Positions 22,256 to 33,825 of a stretch of DNA of 64,000 bases are shown in pieces. The number at the start of each line of letters is the position of its first letter. Position 1 is the stretch's first letter. The notes under the pieces were generated by a model. It was not told the DNA's origin. It ran no database searches and worked only from the letters and a program-made list of their open reading frames with translations. The position numbers and the translations under genes were made by a program. The stretch comes from Neoarius graeffei (Eukaryota > Chordata > Actinopteri > Siluriformes > Ariidae). The stretch spans positions 99,894,963 through 99,958,962 of the forward strand of contig NC_083570.1 of NCBI RefSeq assembly GCF_027579695.1, written 5' to 3'.

Positions 22256-22448
22256 GCTTTGAACCATATATGTCATGTTTGTCCTTTTCACTTTCAGGTA
22301 GCATACAGTGTACATATTTACCGCAGTACAGTTCACCACCAATACAAAACTCCTGCTTGTCCAGCATAGCGTGTCAAGCGAAGCAGTCAAAACTGTGTGC
22401 ACCTTCCCTCCAGGAACACCTGTCACCTGAGGAAAAAGTTCCCACCTA
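22256..22448. other. Possible BEL leader, unresolved
   Basis: Lies between the gag start and a Tc1 end. It could be the untranslated leader or part of an LTR, but no paired LTR is in the window and I cannot identify a primer-binding site. Confidence 0.3.
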
Positions 22449-22810
22449 CAGTGGTGATTGAAAGTTTGTGAACCCTTTAGAGTTTTCTATATTTCTGCAT
22501 AAATATGACCTAAAAGATCAGATTTTCACAAGTCCTAAAAGTGGATAAAGAGAACCCAGTTAAACAAATGAGACAAAAATATTATACTTGGTCATTTATT
22601 TATTGAGGAAAATGATCCAATATTACATATCTGTGAGTGGCAAAAGTATGTGAACCTCTAGGATTAGCAGTTAATTTGAAGGTGAAATTAGAGTCAGGTG
22701 TTTTCAATCAATGGGATGACAATCAGGTGTGAGTGGGCACCCTGTTTTATTTAAAAAACAGGGATCTATCAAAGTCTGATCTTCACAACACATGTTTGTG
22801 GAAGTGTATC

Positions 22811-24176
22811 ATGGCACGAACAAAGGAGATTTCTGAGGACCTCAGAAAAAGCGTTGTTGATGCTCATCAGGCTGGGAAAGGTTACAAAACCATCTCTAAA
22901 GAGTTTGGACTTCACCAATCCACAGTCAGACAGATTGTGTACAAATGGAGGAAATTCAAGACCATGGTTACCCTCCCCAGGAGTGGTTGACCAACAAAGA
23001 TCACTCCAAGAGCAAGTCCTATAATAGTTGACAATGAAGAAATGAAGAAGAAACCTTTATTTGTCACATGCACACTTCAAGCACAGTGAAATTCATCCTC
23101 TGCATTTAACCCATCTGAAGCAGTGAACACACACACACACACACACACCCAGAGCAGTGGGCAGCCCAGAGCGCCCAGGGAGCAGTCAGGGGTTCCGTAC
23201 CTTGCTCAAGGGCACCTCAGCCCAAGGCCGCCCCACGTCAACCTAACTGCATGTCTTTGGATTGTGGGGGAAACCGGAGCACCCGGAGGAAACCCACGCA
23301 GACACGGGGAGAACATGCAAACTCCACACAGAAAGTGGTTGACCAAAAAAGATCACTCCAGGAGCAAGGCGTGTAATAGTCGGCGAGGTCACAAAGGACC
23401 CCAGGGTAACTTCTAAGCAACTGAAGGGCTCTCTCACATTGGCTAATCTTAATGTTCATGAGTCCACCATCAGGAGAACACTGAACAACAATGGTGTGCA
23501 TGGCAGGGTTGCAAGGAGAAAGCCAATGCTCTCCAAAAAGAACATTGCTACTCGTCTGCAGTTTGCTAAAGGTCATGTGGACAAGCCAGAAGGCTATTGG
23601 AAAAATGTTTTGTGGACAGATGAGACCAAAATAGAACTTTTTGGTTTCAATGAGAAGCCTGATGTTTGGAGAAAGGAAAATACTGCATTCCAGCATAAGA
23701 ACCTTATCCCATCTGTGAAACATGATGGTGGTAGTATCATGGTTTGGGCCTGTTTTGCTGCATCTGGGTCAGGACGGCTTGATGGAACAATGAATTCTGA
23801 ATTATACCAGTGAATTCTAAAGGAAAATGTCAGGACATCTGTCCATGAACTGAATCTCAAGAGAAGGTGGGTCATGCAGCAAGAAAACGACCCTAAGCAC
23901 ACAAGTCGCTCTACTAAAGAATGGTTAAAGAAGAATAAAGTTAATATTTTGGAATGGCTAAGTCAAAGTCCTGACCTTAATCCAATCTAAATGTTGTGGA
24001 AGGACCTGAAGTGAGCAGTTCATGTGAGGAAACCCACCAATATCCAAGAGTTGAAGCTGTTCTGTACGGAGGAATGGGCTAAAATTACTCCAAGCCGGTG
24101 TGCAGGACTGATCAACAGTTACCGGAAACGGTTAGTTGCAGTTATTGCTGCACAAGGGGGTCACACCAGATACTGA
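22811..24176 (+). pseudogene. Tc1 family 2 transposase, broken
   Basis: The N-terminal part MARTKEISEDLRKS (22811) has the HTH and runs to PRSG then TGA at 22988. After the insertion, the reading continues LNVHESTIRRTLNNNG, KNVLWTDETKIELFG and IMVWACFAAS until TGA after SELYQ (23812). The DNDPKH region follows (AACGACCCTAAGCAC, 23885). DLNPIE has become CTTAATCCAATCTAA, where TAA replaces the catalytic Glu codon (about 23987). The last codons GRY and TGA are at 24168-24176. Confidence 0.88.
23036..23335 (-). repeat. SINE family B fragment (shared body, different tail)
   Basis: Read on the minus strand: shared body (GTTTGCATGTTCTCCCCGTG, GGTTTCCCCCACAATCCAAA, ACATGCAGTTAGG), then a different tail with GTACGGAACCCCTGACTGC, a (GT)n run, AACCCATCTGAAG-type sequence on the other strand, and an end in GACAAATAAAGGTTTCTTC. 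The tRNA-like head is absent. It inserted in the Tc1 between two copies of AGTGGTTGACCAA (22982 and 23334). Confidence 0.8.
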
Positions 24177-24396
24177 AAGCAAAGGTTCACCTACTTTTGC
24201 CACTCACAGATATGTAATATTGGATCATTTTCCTCAATAAATAAATGACCAAGTATAATATTTTTGTCTCATTTGTTTAACTGGGTTCTCTTTATCTACT
24301 TTTAGGACTTGTGTGAAAATCTGATGCTGTTTTAGGTCATATTTATGTAGAAATATAGAAAATTCTAAAGGGTTCACAAACTTTCAAGCACCACTG

Positions 24397-25469
24397 TATA
24401 TTGTACAATCAATTATCCCAAGAGTGATCCTTACAGGACACACCCATGCAAAACACCATAATAAACACAAAACATGACAAAAATGGCTCTTATAACTGTT
24501 GTTGTTGTTGTTGTTGTTGTTGTTATAACTGCTTCTGTACTTACATCCACCTACCTCGTACCTGACAAACACCACATCCTGGTTATAACACCACATTTCA
24601 ATAAAACTTAATATCATAAATGAACAGTTTTTCTAATGCATGTCCACAGTCATATTGTTAGTAATCAGTATCATTCATTTGAACAACAAAATTGCAGTTT
24701 TTGCATAATCTTTTATTTAACTGCAGTGTTTTTGCCTATATTAAAATGTTTTCAGATTTTTGATTGTCATCATGAACTTGCAGTCTTTTAGCCTTCGGCA
24801 CACCCTGAGTTATTTTGTTTGCATGAGCTGCCTCACCTACAAACCGCCTTTTGACATGCATACCTCCCATAGCACTAGAAAGTGTGTGTCTACAACAGGG
24901 CATGTCTCTCCACAACAAGGTTTACAAATGAACTGACAAAGAGTAAAGACAGTGTAAGAACTTTTTGTAATTTTTTTTTTTCCTTACAATCATGCACCTT
25001 GGGGTCATGTGTTACAGATTACTGAGATACTGCTACAAATAAGTGTTGATGAATTATTTTTGGGAGAAATGTATGGCAGAAAAAACTATCTACATAGACC
25101 ATTACTGATTCCTGAGTCATGATTGTTCAGCACTGTGTGGCCCCGCTGCTGCTAATTTGCATCAACATTTTTCCACTGTGCTGCAAGTAATGTTTTTGCC
25201 ACTGTCTGTTAAAAATGAAAGGTGAAAATGAAAGATGGTGAATTTGTGTTACATGTGCATGTCGTGTGAGACTGTGCTCACGTTATCTCTATGGTAACAG
25301 ATCAATGTCAAAAATCTCAAGCATTTTTTTTTTTTACATTGATCTGACACTATAAGCATGGCCTTTACTCTCTCCCTATGAGTATCGGTAAGTTCTTGAA
25401 CACAGAAGAGGTCAATTGGCACTTCATCCAAGCATCTTCATCTATGCTGTGTTGTTTCTCCTATAACAT
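24397..25469. other. No gene recognised; short GTT microsatellite
   Basis: Includes a (GTT)n tract at 24498-24524. The ORFs, for example minus strand 24918-24736, have no recognisable motif. I cannot exclude unique non-coding sequence. Confidence 0.45.
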
Positions 25470-25653
25470 TTTATAAGGTTAGAGATACAGAGCAGGGCAT
25501 CGACCATTCCTCTTTACACAATCTCTCCAGATCATCCAGGGTCCTCGACCCTCTCTTATGCTCTCTCCTCTTCAGCTCTCCAATGGGGTTCAGGTCAGGG
25601 GACTGAGATGGCCATGGCAGAAGCTTGATTCTGTGCTTAGCGAACTATTTTTA

Positions 25654-25908
<255 letters not shown>

Positions 25909-26575
25909 CTAAACCCACCTTGAGTGTTTATTGCCAAAAAGCTCCATTTTTGTTCCATCAGACCAAAGAACACGGTTCCAGTCAAAGTTGTCGTAGCGTT
26001 TCACAAACTTCAAGCGCTTACATTTGTGGTTAACTGGCAGAAAAGGCTTTTTTTCTGGAAAACCTTCCAAATAATCTGTTGGCATGGAGGTGGCATCTGA
26101 TGGGATTTCCAAGTCTCCAAAACCACCAAGATTTTACTTTTTCCTATAATTCACCAACTTCGATCCTTGGGGATTTTTTTTTTTTTTTTGCCTCTCTTAC
26201 CCTCCTCACTGTATGTGGGGGCAAAATAAACCTGGGTCCTCTTCCAGACAAGTTTGTAATGGTTCCAGTTGGTGTCCACTTTTTTATTATTGCCCTAACA
26301 GTAGAAATGGGCATTTTCAGGTGAGTAGCTAACCATTCCCTGACTTATGAAGGTCAACTTCCTCATTTAGTTCATGTGTTCTCTTATCTTTCCCATGTTG
26401 ATGGATGACTAAGGGAGTTTGGCCTCTGTGTCACCTCATATTTGTACCCCGGTTAATCAGGAAGTCATGGATTACAGTTTGAAAGTTCCTACGCACTCCA
26501 ATCAACTCAAAAATACTGTACAATTTAAATGGGAAACATGCTTCAGTTACATCGTGTTCACTATCATTTCCAGGG

Positions 26576-28565
26576 CAGAAAATGTTGTGGGAGTTAAGGG
26601 AATGTCCCTCTCCTGGCTCAGGTCTTATTTAACTGATTGCTATCAGTATGTTGATGTAAATGGTGATATTTCTAGACATACTAAGGTAAAGTTTGGTGTT
26701 CCACAAGGTACTGTCTTGGGTCCACTGCTTTTTTCTTTATATATGTTATCTCTGGGTGATATTATTTGTAAATATTGTATTAGTTTCCACTGTTATGCTG
26801 ATGACACACAGTTGTATGTTTCTGCAAAACCTGATGAGAGACACCTGCTTAATAGAATTGAGGAATGTGTGAAGGACATTAGACACTGGATGCTTATTAA
26901 TTTCCTTCTGCTTAACTCTGACAAGACTGAAGTACTTGTACTAGGACCACATGCAGCTAGAAGTACGTTTTCTGATTACACCGTAACTCTGGATGGCCTT
27001 TCTGTTTCTGCACGTGCAGCAGTAAAAGACCTCGGAGTGATTATTGACCCCAGTCTTTCATTCGAAACTCACATTGATAACATCACCTGGATAGCTTTCT
27101 TTCATCTCAGAAATATTGCTAAGATAAGAAATTTAACGTTACTACATGGCGTGGAAAAACTTGTTCATGCTTTCATTACCTCCAGGTTGGATTATTGTAA
27201 TGCCTTACTGTCTGGATGTTCCAATAAGTGCATAAACAAGCTCCAGTTAGTTCAAAATGCAGCAGCAAGAGTCCTTACTAGAACTAGAAGACATGACCAC
27301 ATCACCCCTGTTTTATCCACACTGCATTGGCTCCCAATCAAATTTCGTATTGATTATAAAATACTACTATTGACCTTTAAAGCACTGAATGGTCTCGCAC
27401 CACAGTACCTGAGTGAACTTCTGCTCCTCTATGACCCGCCACGCCTACTTAGATCAAAAGGTGCAGGCTATCTGCTGGTACCTCGTATAGTGAAGGCTAC
27501 ATCAGGGGGCAGAGCCTTTTCTTACAAAGCCCCACAGTTATGGAACAGCCTTCCAAGTAGTGTTCGGGAATCAGACACAGTCTCAGTGTTTAAGTCTAGG
27601 CTGAAAACATATCTGTTTAGTCAAGCCTTTTGTTAATGGTGTTTATGAGGTAAAGGTGTAGATCTGGAGGGTCCTCAGACATAGAGTGTTTTGGTAAACT
27701 GGAATGTATGGATGCTGTCAGTCCCCCACTCGCTTGCTTATTGGAGTTTGTTGATGGTGTAGTGGCTGGCTGTTTTATGTCCCGGGGCTCCCTCATGCCT
27801 GTGTTACCTTCTGGCTCTCCCCTTTTAGTTATGCTGTCACAGTTAGTTGCCGGAGTCCCTGCTTGTACTCAGTGCAATATGTATACTGTTCCTACTTATT
27901 CAGGTGACATTGGGCATACCTAACAACCTGTGGGTTTTTTTCTCTCTCTCTTACCCCCCTCCCCCCCAAATCTGTCCTACTGAGTTACATGTTCATCCTG
28001 GGATCGAGATGCTGACCTCTTCTGCTCTTCGGACCTGCCTGATCCATCCTGGTGCCCTGTGTCTGGTTGGAGTCTCATCGCATCGCTCCTGTGGAGGGCG
28101 GCCCCATGTGGACAGTTGGGAGTCGCGCCTGGAGGACGCTCTGGACTCTTGCAGTGGTGCTTTTGTGGCTGGGGACTGCAGTTGACTTGCTGACTTTAGG
28201 GCTGCAGTTGACTTGCTGACTGTGAGACTGCGGTTGTCGTGAACGATTTTGCGCTTGGGTTTCCATCGGTGGGGGATTTATAGCATCAACGAAGTTGACT
28301 TTATGTTAGGACTTTTAATGTTATAGTCATGTTGTCTGTTGTTGCTCAAATGAGGATGGGTTCCCTTTTGAGTCTGGTTCCTCTCGAGGTTTCTTCCTCA
28401 TGTTATCTGAGGGAGTTTTTCCTTGCCACCGTTGCCACAGGCTTGCTAATTGGGGATAGATTAGGGATAAAATTAGCTCATATTTTAAGTCATTCAAATT
28501 CTGTAAAGCTGCTTTGCGACAATGTTTATTGTTAAAAGCGCTATACAAATAAACTTGACTTGACA
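26576..28565 (+). mobile_element. 5'-truncated L2-type LINE
   Basis: Contains the RT/C-terminal part of ORF2 (to 27636) and about 930 bp of 3' UTR. It ends TTAAAAGCGCTATACAAATA AACTTGACTTG, the terminal signature of fish L2 elements. The 5' half (endonuclease) is missing, as expected from incomplete reverse transcription. Confidence 0.88.
26584..27636 (+). pseudogene. L2 ORF2 protein, C-terminal half
   Basis: LINE ORF2 proteins nick DNA and reverse-transcribe their RNA at the nick. The open part starts around VVGVKGMSLSWLRSYLTD, then KVKFGVPQGTVLGPLLFSLY, the catalytic HCYADDTQLYVS (YADD box, 26791-26811), LNSDKTEVLVLG, and the C-terminal LVQNAAARVLTRTRRHDHI, LHWLPIKFRIDYKILLLTFK, ending SVFKSRLKTYLFSQAFC. 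Roughly 350 codons are uninterrupted. An open frame continues upstream to 26419, but that stretch is Tc1 sequence read by chance. The fragment is young enough to retain the frame but cannot be autonomous. Confidence 0.9.
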
Positions 28566-28736
28566 ATAATAGTGGCACAAGCATTTTTGTTGAAAATCAT
28601 TATTCCTTGAGGGATTTGTTTTGTTCTGAATAAATTGATTTCAGTTAAAGGTTGGGATGTTTCTAATTTTTTCAGTGTGAGATGAAGTGACTTCACTGAA
28701 AGGTGGATTTTTTTCTAATCCTTTTTATTAACCTTT

Positions 28737-28967
28737 ACAAGTCAAGTTTATTTTTATAGCGCTTTTAACAATAGACATTGTCGCAAAGCAGCTTTACAGA
28801 ATTTTAATGACTTTAAACATGAGATAATTTTATCCCTAATCTATCCCCTAATCTATCTCCAATGAGCAAGCCTGTGGTGACGGTGGCAAGGAAAAACTCC
28901 CTCAGACAACATGAGGAAGAAACGTAGAGAGGAACCAGACTCAAAAGGGAACCCATCCTCATTTGGT
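28737..28967 (-). mobile_element. Second L2 3' end, opposite orientation
   Basis: ACAAGTCAAGTTTATTTTTA TAGCGC through GGAACCCATCCTCATTTG is the reverse complement of the L2 3' UTR at 28350-28565, with differences. Only about 230 bp of 3' end was inserted. Confidence 0.9.
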
Positions 28968-29358
28968 TGAGGGGGAGTTTACAATGGGGGGCCAATAATT
29001 GTGCAGGATACTGTGTGTATTAGAGGAGACATGCACGTGTTAACATGCGGTAGCTGTCACAATTAACACAGAATAAGTTAGCTCGCCCTAAAATCTGGCT
29101 TTGCTTGTTACATTTTTTATGAAAAATTGATCATTCCCATATTTTACAATATAAATACATTTACACACAACATATAAAGATATTAAACAAAATTTTTGAT
29201 GCTTAGAAATAATTTTCTCTGAGTGTTTTTGAAAATGATGTTTGGAAATGAGTATTTGGAAAAAATAATATTCAGACAAAAAAAATTATTCAAAACTTGA
29301 TCACTAACAAACTGTGGTTTAGTTTTAAAACCTGTCCAATCCTAAAGACACCGGAAAT

Positions 29359-29381
29359 CAGATTAGCATGACTCAGCAAAA
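29359..29381 (+). promoter_or_regulatory. ARE-like element identical to the gstp1 promoter ARE
   Basis: This 23-mer, containing ATTAGCATGACTCAGCA, is identical to 36371-36393 in the gstp1 promoter. It carries the antioxidant-response core TGACnnnGC. A TATAAAG follows at about 29412. No gst exon is seen after it. It may be a distal enhancer copy or the relic of a duplicated promoter. Confidence 0.5.
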
Positions 29382-29524
29382 ATTATATGCATTTTACTAC
29401 GATATAACTGATTATAAAGCTTTCAAAAAAGTAATAGTGGCTCAGTGGCGGTGGCGGGGGGGTGACCGCCCCCCTTAAATTATGTTGGGGGGGGCTATGC
29501 CCCCCCCAAGTTACGATGGGAGTC

Positions 29525-29882
29525 TCATCTCATTCTCATTATCTCTAGCCGCTTTATCCTGTTCTATAGGGTCACAGGCAAGCTGGAGCCTATCCCAGCT
29601 GACTACGGGCGAAAGGCGGGGTACACCCTGGACAAGTCGCCAGGTCATCACAGGGCTGACACATAGACACAGACAACCATTCACATTCACATTCACACCT
29701 ACGGTCAATTTAGAGTCACCAGTTAACCTAACCTGCATGTCTTTGGACTGTGGGGGAAACCGGAGCACCCGGAGGAAACCCACGCAGACACAGGGAGAAC
29801 ATGCAAACTCCGCACAGAAAGGCCCTCGCCAGCCACGGGGCTCGAACCCGGACCTTCTTGCTGTGAGGTGACAGCGCTAACA
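29525..29882 (-). repeat. SINE family A copy, head truncated, 9-bp TSD
   Basis: Runs from tail CTCATCTCATTCTCATTATC to AGCGCTAAC, lacking the outermost 20 or so bases of the head. Flanked by ATGGGAGTC (29516-29524 and 29883-29891). Confidence 0.93.
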
Positions 29883-29891
29883 ATGGGAGTC

Positions 29892-30950
29892 CTTAGACTA
29901 TTTACAAGGAAGAAAAGGAGAGAGTAGTGTGAATAAACAGCCCGCTGTGCGCCTTTGTTTTCCCTTATTAAATCCAGCTGCGTCCCTTCATCCCAGCACC
30001 CCGGCGGCATCCCTTTGTACTGTAGGTTGGTAGTGCCCATTCGCACCAAAACCGATGCAAATTAGCTTGGCCCTGATGTCACCGATTGCCTCCACTTTCC
30101 GGGATTTTCCTTATTTGGCTTACGCAGAACTGCAAAACCCGTCACTTTTAGTAGACAAGCTGAGTTATGAATATTCTGTGGACTAATTAACCCGTTGCTG
30201 TGGCAACTCTCTAGACATGTCTGGTCTCCTTGGGTACTCATGCCAAAGCGGGGACCCTGTGACAGCAAAGCTATGACGGTGTCGCTACATTTGTATCTGA
30301 CTGATAACTCGTGTCCTGTCCAGATGGCTAGATAGCGTTCACAAGGCGTACAAGCAGTTTTGGGCATCCAAAAACTTGATGCTACTCTAGATCTACATAA
30401 ATTTGCTTGCTGCCCTGACCACTCACTGAAAATTAGTATGAAGAGGAGTTTCAGACAAATATCCATTGCAAACTTTTTGGGCTCAACAAAGGCACCCAAG
30501 TTGCTTGATGATAACAAGGTAAGTTTTCAGTATAAATTTTTTTTAAACATCCCAAGTCAAAATTCGCAAACCAAGAAATGAATGACTGTTTACTTGCACT
30601 GAAGACTAAAGGAAAGACAGTTATTCGTGCTCTTGCTTTATACCATGTAGCTGAGCAGGTATATAAATCTATTAGCTCTTTAATTCAACAAGGACATTGG
30701 GGACAAATTTTCTCGTATTTTGTTTGTGTGTGTGTGTGGGGGGGAAGATCCATGAGAAAACTAATGGAATGTAGTTTTTCCAATTTACCGATACAGCCCC
30801 ATATGTCATTCATACATGCTTCAATACACCAATATCACACAGTTTTGATTTGAAAAATATGCAACAAACAGAAAAAAAAATTTATTCGCACCCAATCTGG
30901 GGTCACGACCGGTCATTACCAGTCAGTTGGATTTTCCGGGAGCTGACAGC
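29892..30950 (+). other. Probable DNA-transposon 5' region, class uncertain
   Basis: No host gene is recognised. A G/C-rich motif (GGGGGTGACCGCCCCCC) lies at 29457-29474 and another (GGGGGTCATGGACCCCGGAC) at 31904-31924. A candidate first coding exon sits at 30438-30518. I infer the 5' part of a hAT-like or similar element, but terminal repeats were not identified. Confidence 0.35.
30438..30518 (+). CDS. Candidate transposase first exon, partial
   Basis: ATG at 30438 opens 27 codons (MKRSFRQISIANFLGSTKAP and seven more) ending exactly at AAG followed by the consensus donor GTAAGT (30519). Short basic N-termini followed by I-x-x-F and a Lys/Pro stretch are common at the start of hAT-type transposases. 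No matching second exon is recognised downstream, where a microsatellite and SINEs lie. The assignment is inference only. Confidence 0.3.
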
Positions 30951-31292
30951 AGCCTCACAACAAGAAGGTCCTGGGTTCAAGCCCAGCAGCTGACAAAGGC
31001 CTTTCTGTGTGGGGTTTGCCTGGAGGAAATCCCGTGTCTGTATGGGTTTCCTCCAGTTGCTCCAGTTTCCCCCCACAGTCCAAAGACATGCAGGTTAGGC
31101 TAATTAGTGGCTCTAAATTGGCCGTAGGTGTGAATGTGAATGGTTGTTTGTCTCTATGTGTTGCCCTGTGATGACCTGGCGACTTGTCCAGGGTGTACCC
31201 TGCCTCTTGCCCATAGTCAGCTGGGATAGGCTCCAGTTTGCCTGCGACCCTGTCGAACAGGATAAATGCCTACAGCTGATAGATGGATGGAT
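30951..31292 (+). repeat. SINE family A variant, + copy of inverted pair
   Basis: Head mostly missing. The body carries the unusual TTGCCTGGAGGAAATCCCGTG at about 31016-31036 instead of the usual GCATGTTCTCCCCGTG. It ends ATAGATGGATGGATG. An opposite-strand copy with the same variant lies 70 bp away. Confidence 0.9.
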
Positions 31293-31362
31293 GTATGAAG
31301 TTTCGTCAAGATCCATGTTGAAAGCAACCTAAGAGGGTGTTATCCTCTCAAAAATACTATGC

Positions 31363-31727
31363 ATTCATCCATTATCTGTAGCCGCTTATCCTGTGGAGGG
31401 TCACAGGCAAGCTGGAGCCTATCCCAGCTGACTATGGGTAAGAGGCAGGGTACACCCTGGATAAGTCGCCAGGTCATCACAGGGCAACACATAGAGACAA
31501 ACAACCATTCACATTCACACCTACGGTCAATTTAGAGTCACCACTAATTAGCCTAACCTGCATGTCTTTGAACTGTGGGGGGAAACTGGAGCACCTGGAG
31601 GAAACCCATGCAGACACGGGATTTCCTCCAGGCAAACTCCACACAGAAAGGCCTTCGTCAGCTGCTGGGCTTGAACCCAGGACCTTCTTGTTGTGAGGCG
31701 ACAGTGCTAACCACCACCGTGCCTCAA
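31363..31727 (-). repeat. SINE family A variant, - copy of inverted pair
   Basis: Contains CACGGGATTTCCTCCAGGCA, the reverse complement of the unusual body variant in 30951-31292, and the same CTAATTAGTGG variant. It ends at ACCACCGTGCC. Confidence 0.9.
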
Positions 31728-31987
31728 CAATACTAAGTAGACGTAATTACATTATAGTATCAATGGTTCTGTTTCATATAGAAAAAATACATGGATGAAA
31801 TGTACTCTAATAGAGACATTAAACTTAGCTTTACTCCACCAAAATTTGCCTCTCAAAATGCAGGAAATAGCATTTTAGAGGGTTAAAAATTCCAAAATTT
31901 CCCAGGGGGTCATGGACCCCGGACCCCCCCATCCAAAACTTTCTGCTACCACCTCTGTGGCTCCTGTGAGCAACTTAACTCATTTAT
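31728..31987. other. Unclassified repeat-like sequence
   Basis: Contains CCAGGGGGTCATGGACCCCG and a C-run, resembling the G/C-rich ends near 29457-29505. It may be the other half of the element into which SINEs inserted. No coding sequence. Confidence 0.3.
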
Positions 31988-32192
31988 TGATGGTGTAAGT
32001 GGTTAGCACGGTCACCTCACAGCAAGAACGTTCTGGGTTCGAGCCCAGCGGTTGGCGGGGGCCTTTCTGTGTGGAGTTTGCATGTTCTCCCTGTGTCTGC
32101 ATGGGTTTCCTCCGGGTGCTCTGGTTTCCCCCACAGTCCAGTGGTTAATATGGGACGGCCTTGGGCTGAGGTTCCCTTGAGTGAGGCACCTA

Positions 32193-33804
32193 CGGTGCTC
32201 GGCGTAAATGAGTACACCCCCTTTGAAAAGTAACATTTTAAACAATATCTCAATGAACACAAACAATTTCAAAAATGTTGACAAGATAAAGTTTAATATA
32301 ACATCTGTTTAACTTATAACGTGAAAGTAAGGTTAATAATATAACTTAGATTACACATTTTTCAGTTTTACTCAAATTAGGGTGGTGCAAAAATGAGTAC
32401 ACCCCACAACAAAAACTACTGCATCTAGTACTTTGTATGGCCTCCATGATTTTTAATGACAGCACCAAGTCTTCTAGGCATGGAATGAACAAGTTGGCGA
32501 CATTTTGCAACATCAATCTTTTTCCATTCTTCAACAATGACCTCTTTTAGTGACTGGATGCTGGATGGAGAGTGATGCTCAACTTGTCTCTTCAGAATTC
32601 CCCATAGGTGTTCGATTGGGTTCAGATCAGGAGACATACTTGGCCACTGAATCACTTTCACCCTGTTCTTCTTCAGAAATCCAACAGTGACCTTAGATGT
32701 GAGTTTAGGATCATTGTCATGTTGGAAAAGTGCACAACGACCAAAGGCATGGAGTGATGGTAGCATCTTCTCTTTCAGTATCGAGCAATACATCTGTGAA
32801 TTCATGATGCCATCAGTGAAATGCAGCTCCCCGACACCAGCAGCACTCATGCAGCCCCACATAAGGACACTGCCACCACCATGTTTCACTGTAGGCACCA
32901 TGCATTTTTCTTTGTATTCCTCACCTTTGTGACACCATACAGTTTTGAAGCCATCAGTTCCAAAAACATCCATCTGGGTCTCATCACTCCAGAGTATAGA
33001 GTCCCAGTAGTCTTCATCTTTGTCAGCATGGGCCCTGGCAAACTCTAGGCGGGCTTTTTTGTGCCTGGGCTTTAGGAGAGGCTTCTTTCATGGACGGCAT
33101 CCATGCATGCCATTCCTCTGCAGTGTATGCCATATTGTGTCATGGGAAATAGTCACCCCAGTTTGGCTTTCTACTTCTTTAGATAACTGCAGTGAACTTG
33201 CATGCCGATTTTCTTCAACCCTTCTCATCAGAAGACACTCCTGTCGAGGTGTTAACTTCCGTGGATGACCTGGACGTCTCTGTGAGATGGTTGCAGTTCC
33301 ATCTTTCTTCAATTTTTGAACCACATTTGCTACAGTATTCTGACTAATAAGTAAAGCTTTGCTGATCTTCTTGTAGCCTTCACCTTTGTGGTGTAAAGAA
33401 ACTATTTTCTTTGGGGAATTTTGAAGAGACAAGTTGAGCATCACTCTCCATCCAGCATCCAGTCACTAAAAGAGGTCATTGTCGAAGAATGGGAAAAGAT
33501 TGATGTTGCAAAATGTCGCCAACTTGTTCATTCCATGCCTAGAAGACTTGGTGCTGTCATTAAAAATCATGAAGGCCATACAAAGTACTAGATGTAGTAG
33601 TTTTTGTTGTGGGGTGTACTCATTTTTGCACCACCCTAATTTGAGTAAAACTGAAAAATGTGTAATCTAAGTTATATTATTAATCTTACTTTCACGTTAT
33701 AAGTTAAACAGATGTTATATTAAATTTGTCAACATTGTGTTCATTGAGATATTGTTTAAAATATTACTTTTTAAAGGGGGTGTACTCATTTACACTGAGC
33801 ACTG
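32193..33804 (-). mobile_element. Tc1-like transposon with an inverted duplicate of its 3' end
   Basis: TA-flanked, inverted ends CGGTGCTCGGCGTAAATGAG and TGTACTCATTTACACTGAGC. The terminal homology is about 390-410 bp, far longer than a terminal repeat. The right arm (33414-33804) is an inverted copy of the left arm, including the last 55 or so codons of the transposase and its stop. The normal 5' end of the element is missing. Confidence 0.9.
32425..33444 (-). pseudogene. Tc1 transposase with one internal stop
   Basis: Minus-strand frame of about 339 codons, open except for TGA at 33085-33087 (GCRP*KKPLL, where Arg is expected). HTH part: KKIVSLHHKGEGYKKISKAL; GRPR-type hook RRPGHPRKLTPRQE; catalytic residues WSDE, then [14 protein letters not shown], then SPDLNPIEHLWG. 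The C-terminus is HGGHTKY. The first few residues (MMLNLSLQNS) come from the joined inverted copy rather than the normal start. All three catalytic acids remain. Confidence 0.9.
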
Positions 33805-33823
33805 TAGCTGCCCACTGCTCTGG

Positions 33824-33825
<2 letters not shown>

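Larger units (their letters stand above)
22449..24396 (+). mobile_element. Tc1 family 2 copy carrying a SINE B fragment
   Basis: TA-flanked; left end CAGTGGTGATTGAAAGTTTG and right end CAAGCACCACTG. Internal insertion of about 300 bp at 23036-23335 between two roughly 50-bp direct repeats. Confidence 0.93.

Noticed and set aside
24736..24918. Minus-strand 60-codon ORF as a gene fragment
   Set aside because: No recognisable motif and no flanking element ends or splice pattern.
26419..27636. 405-codon open frame as a single protein
   Set aside because: The first 50 or so codons are Tc1 sequence in the wrong strand and frame; recognisable L2 ORF2 starts only around 26584. The long frame is a chance fusion at the insertion junction.
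29359..29520. A second gstp promoter and gene start
   Set aside because: Only the ARE 23-mer and a TATAAAG are found. No exon resembling gstp exon 1 or 2 follows before the SINE and transposon sequence, so I report it as a regulatory copy only.
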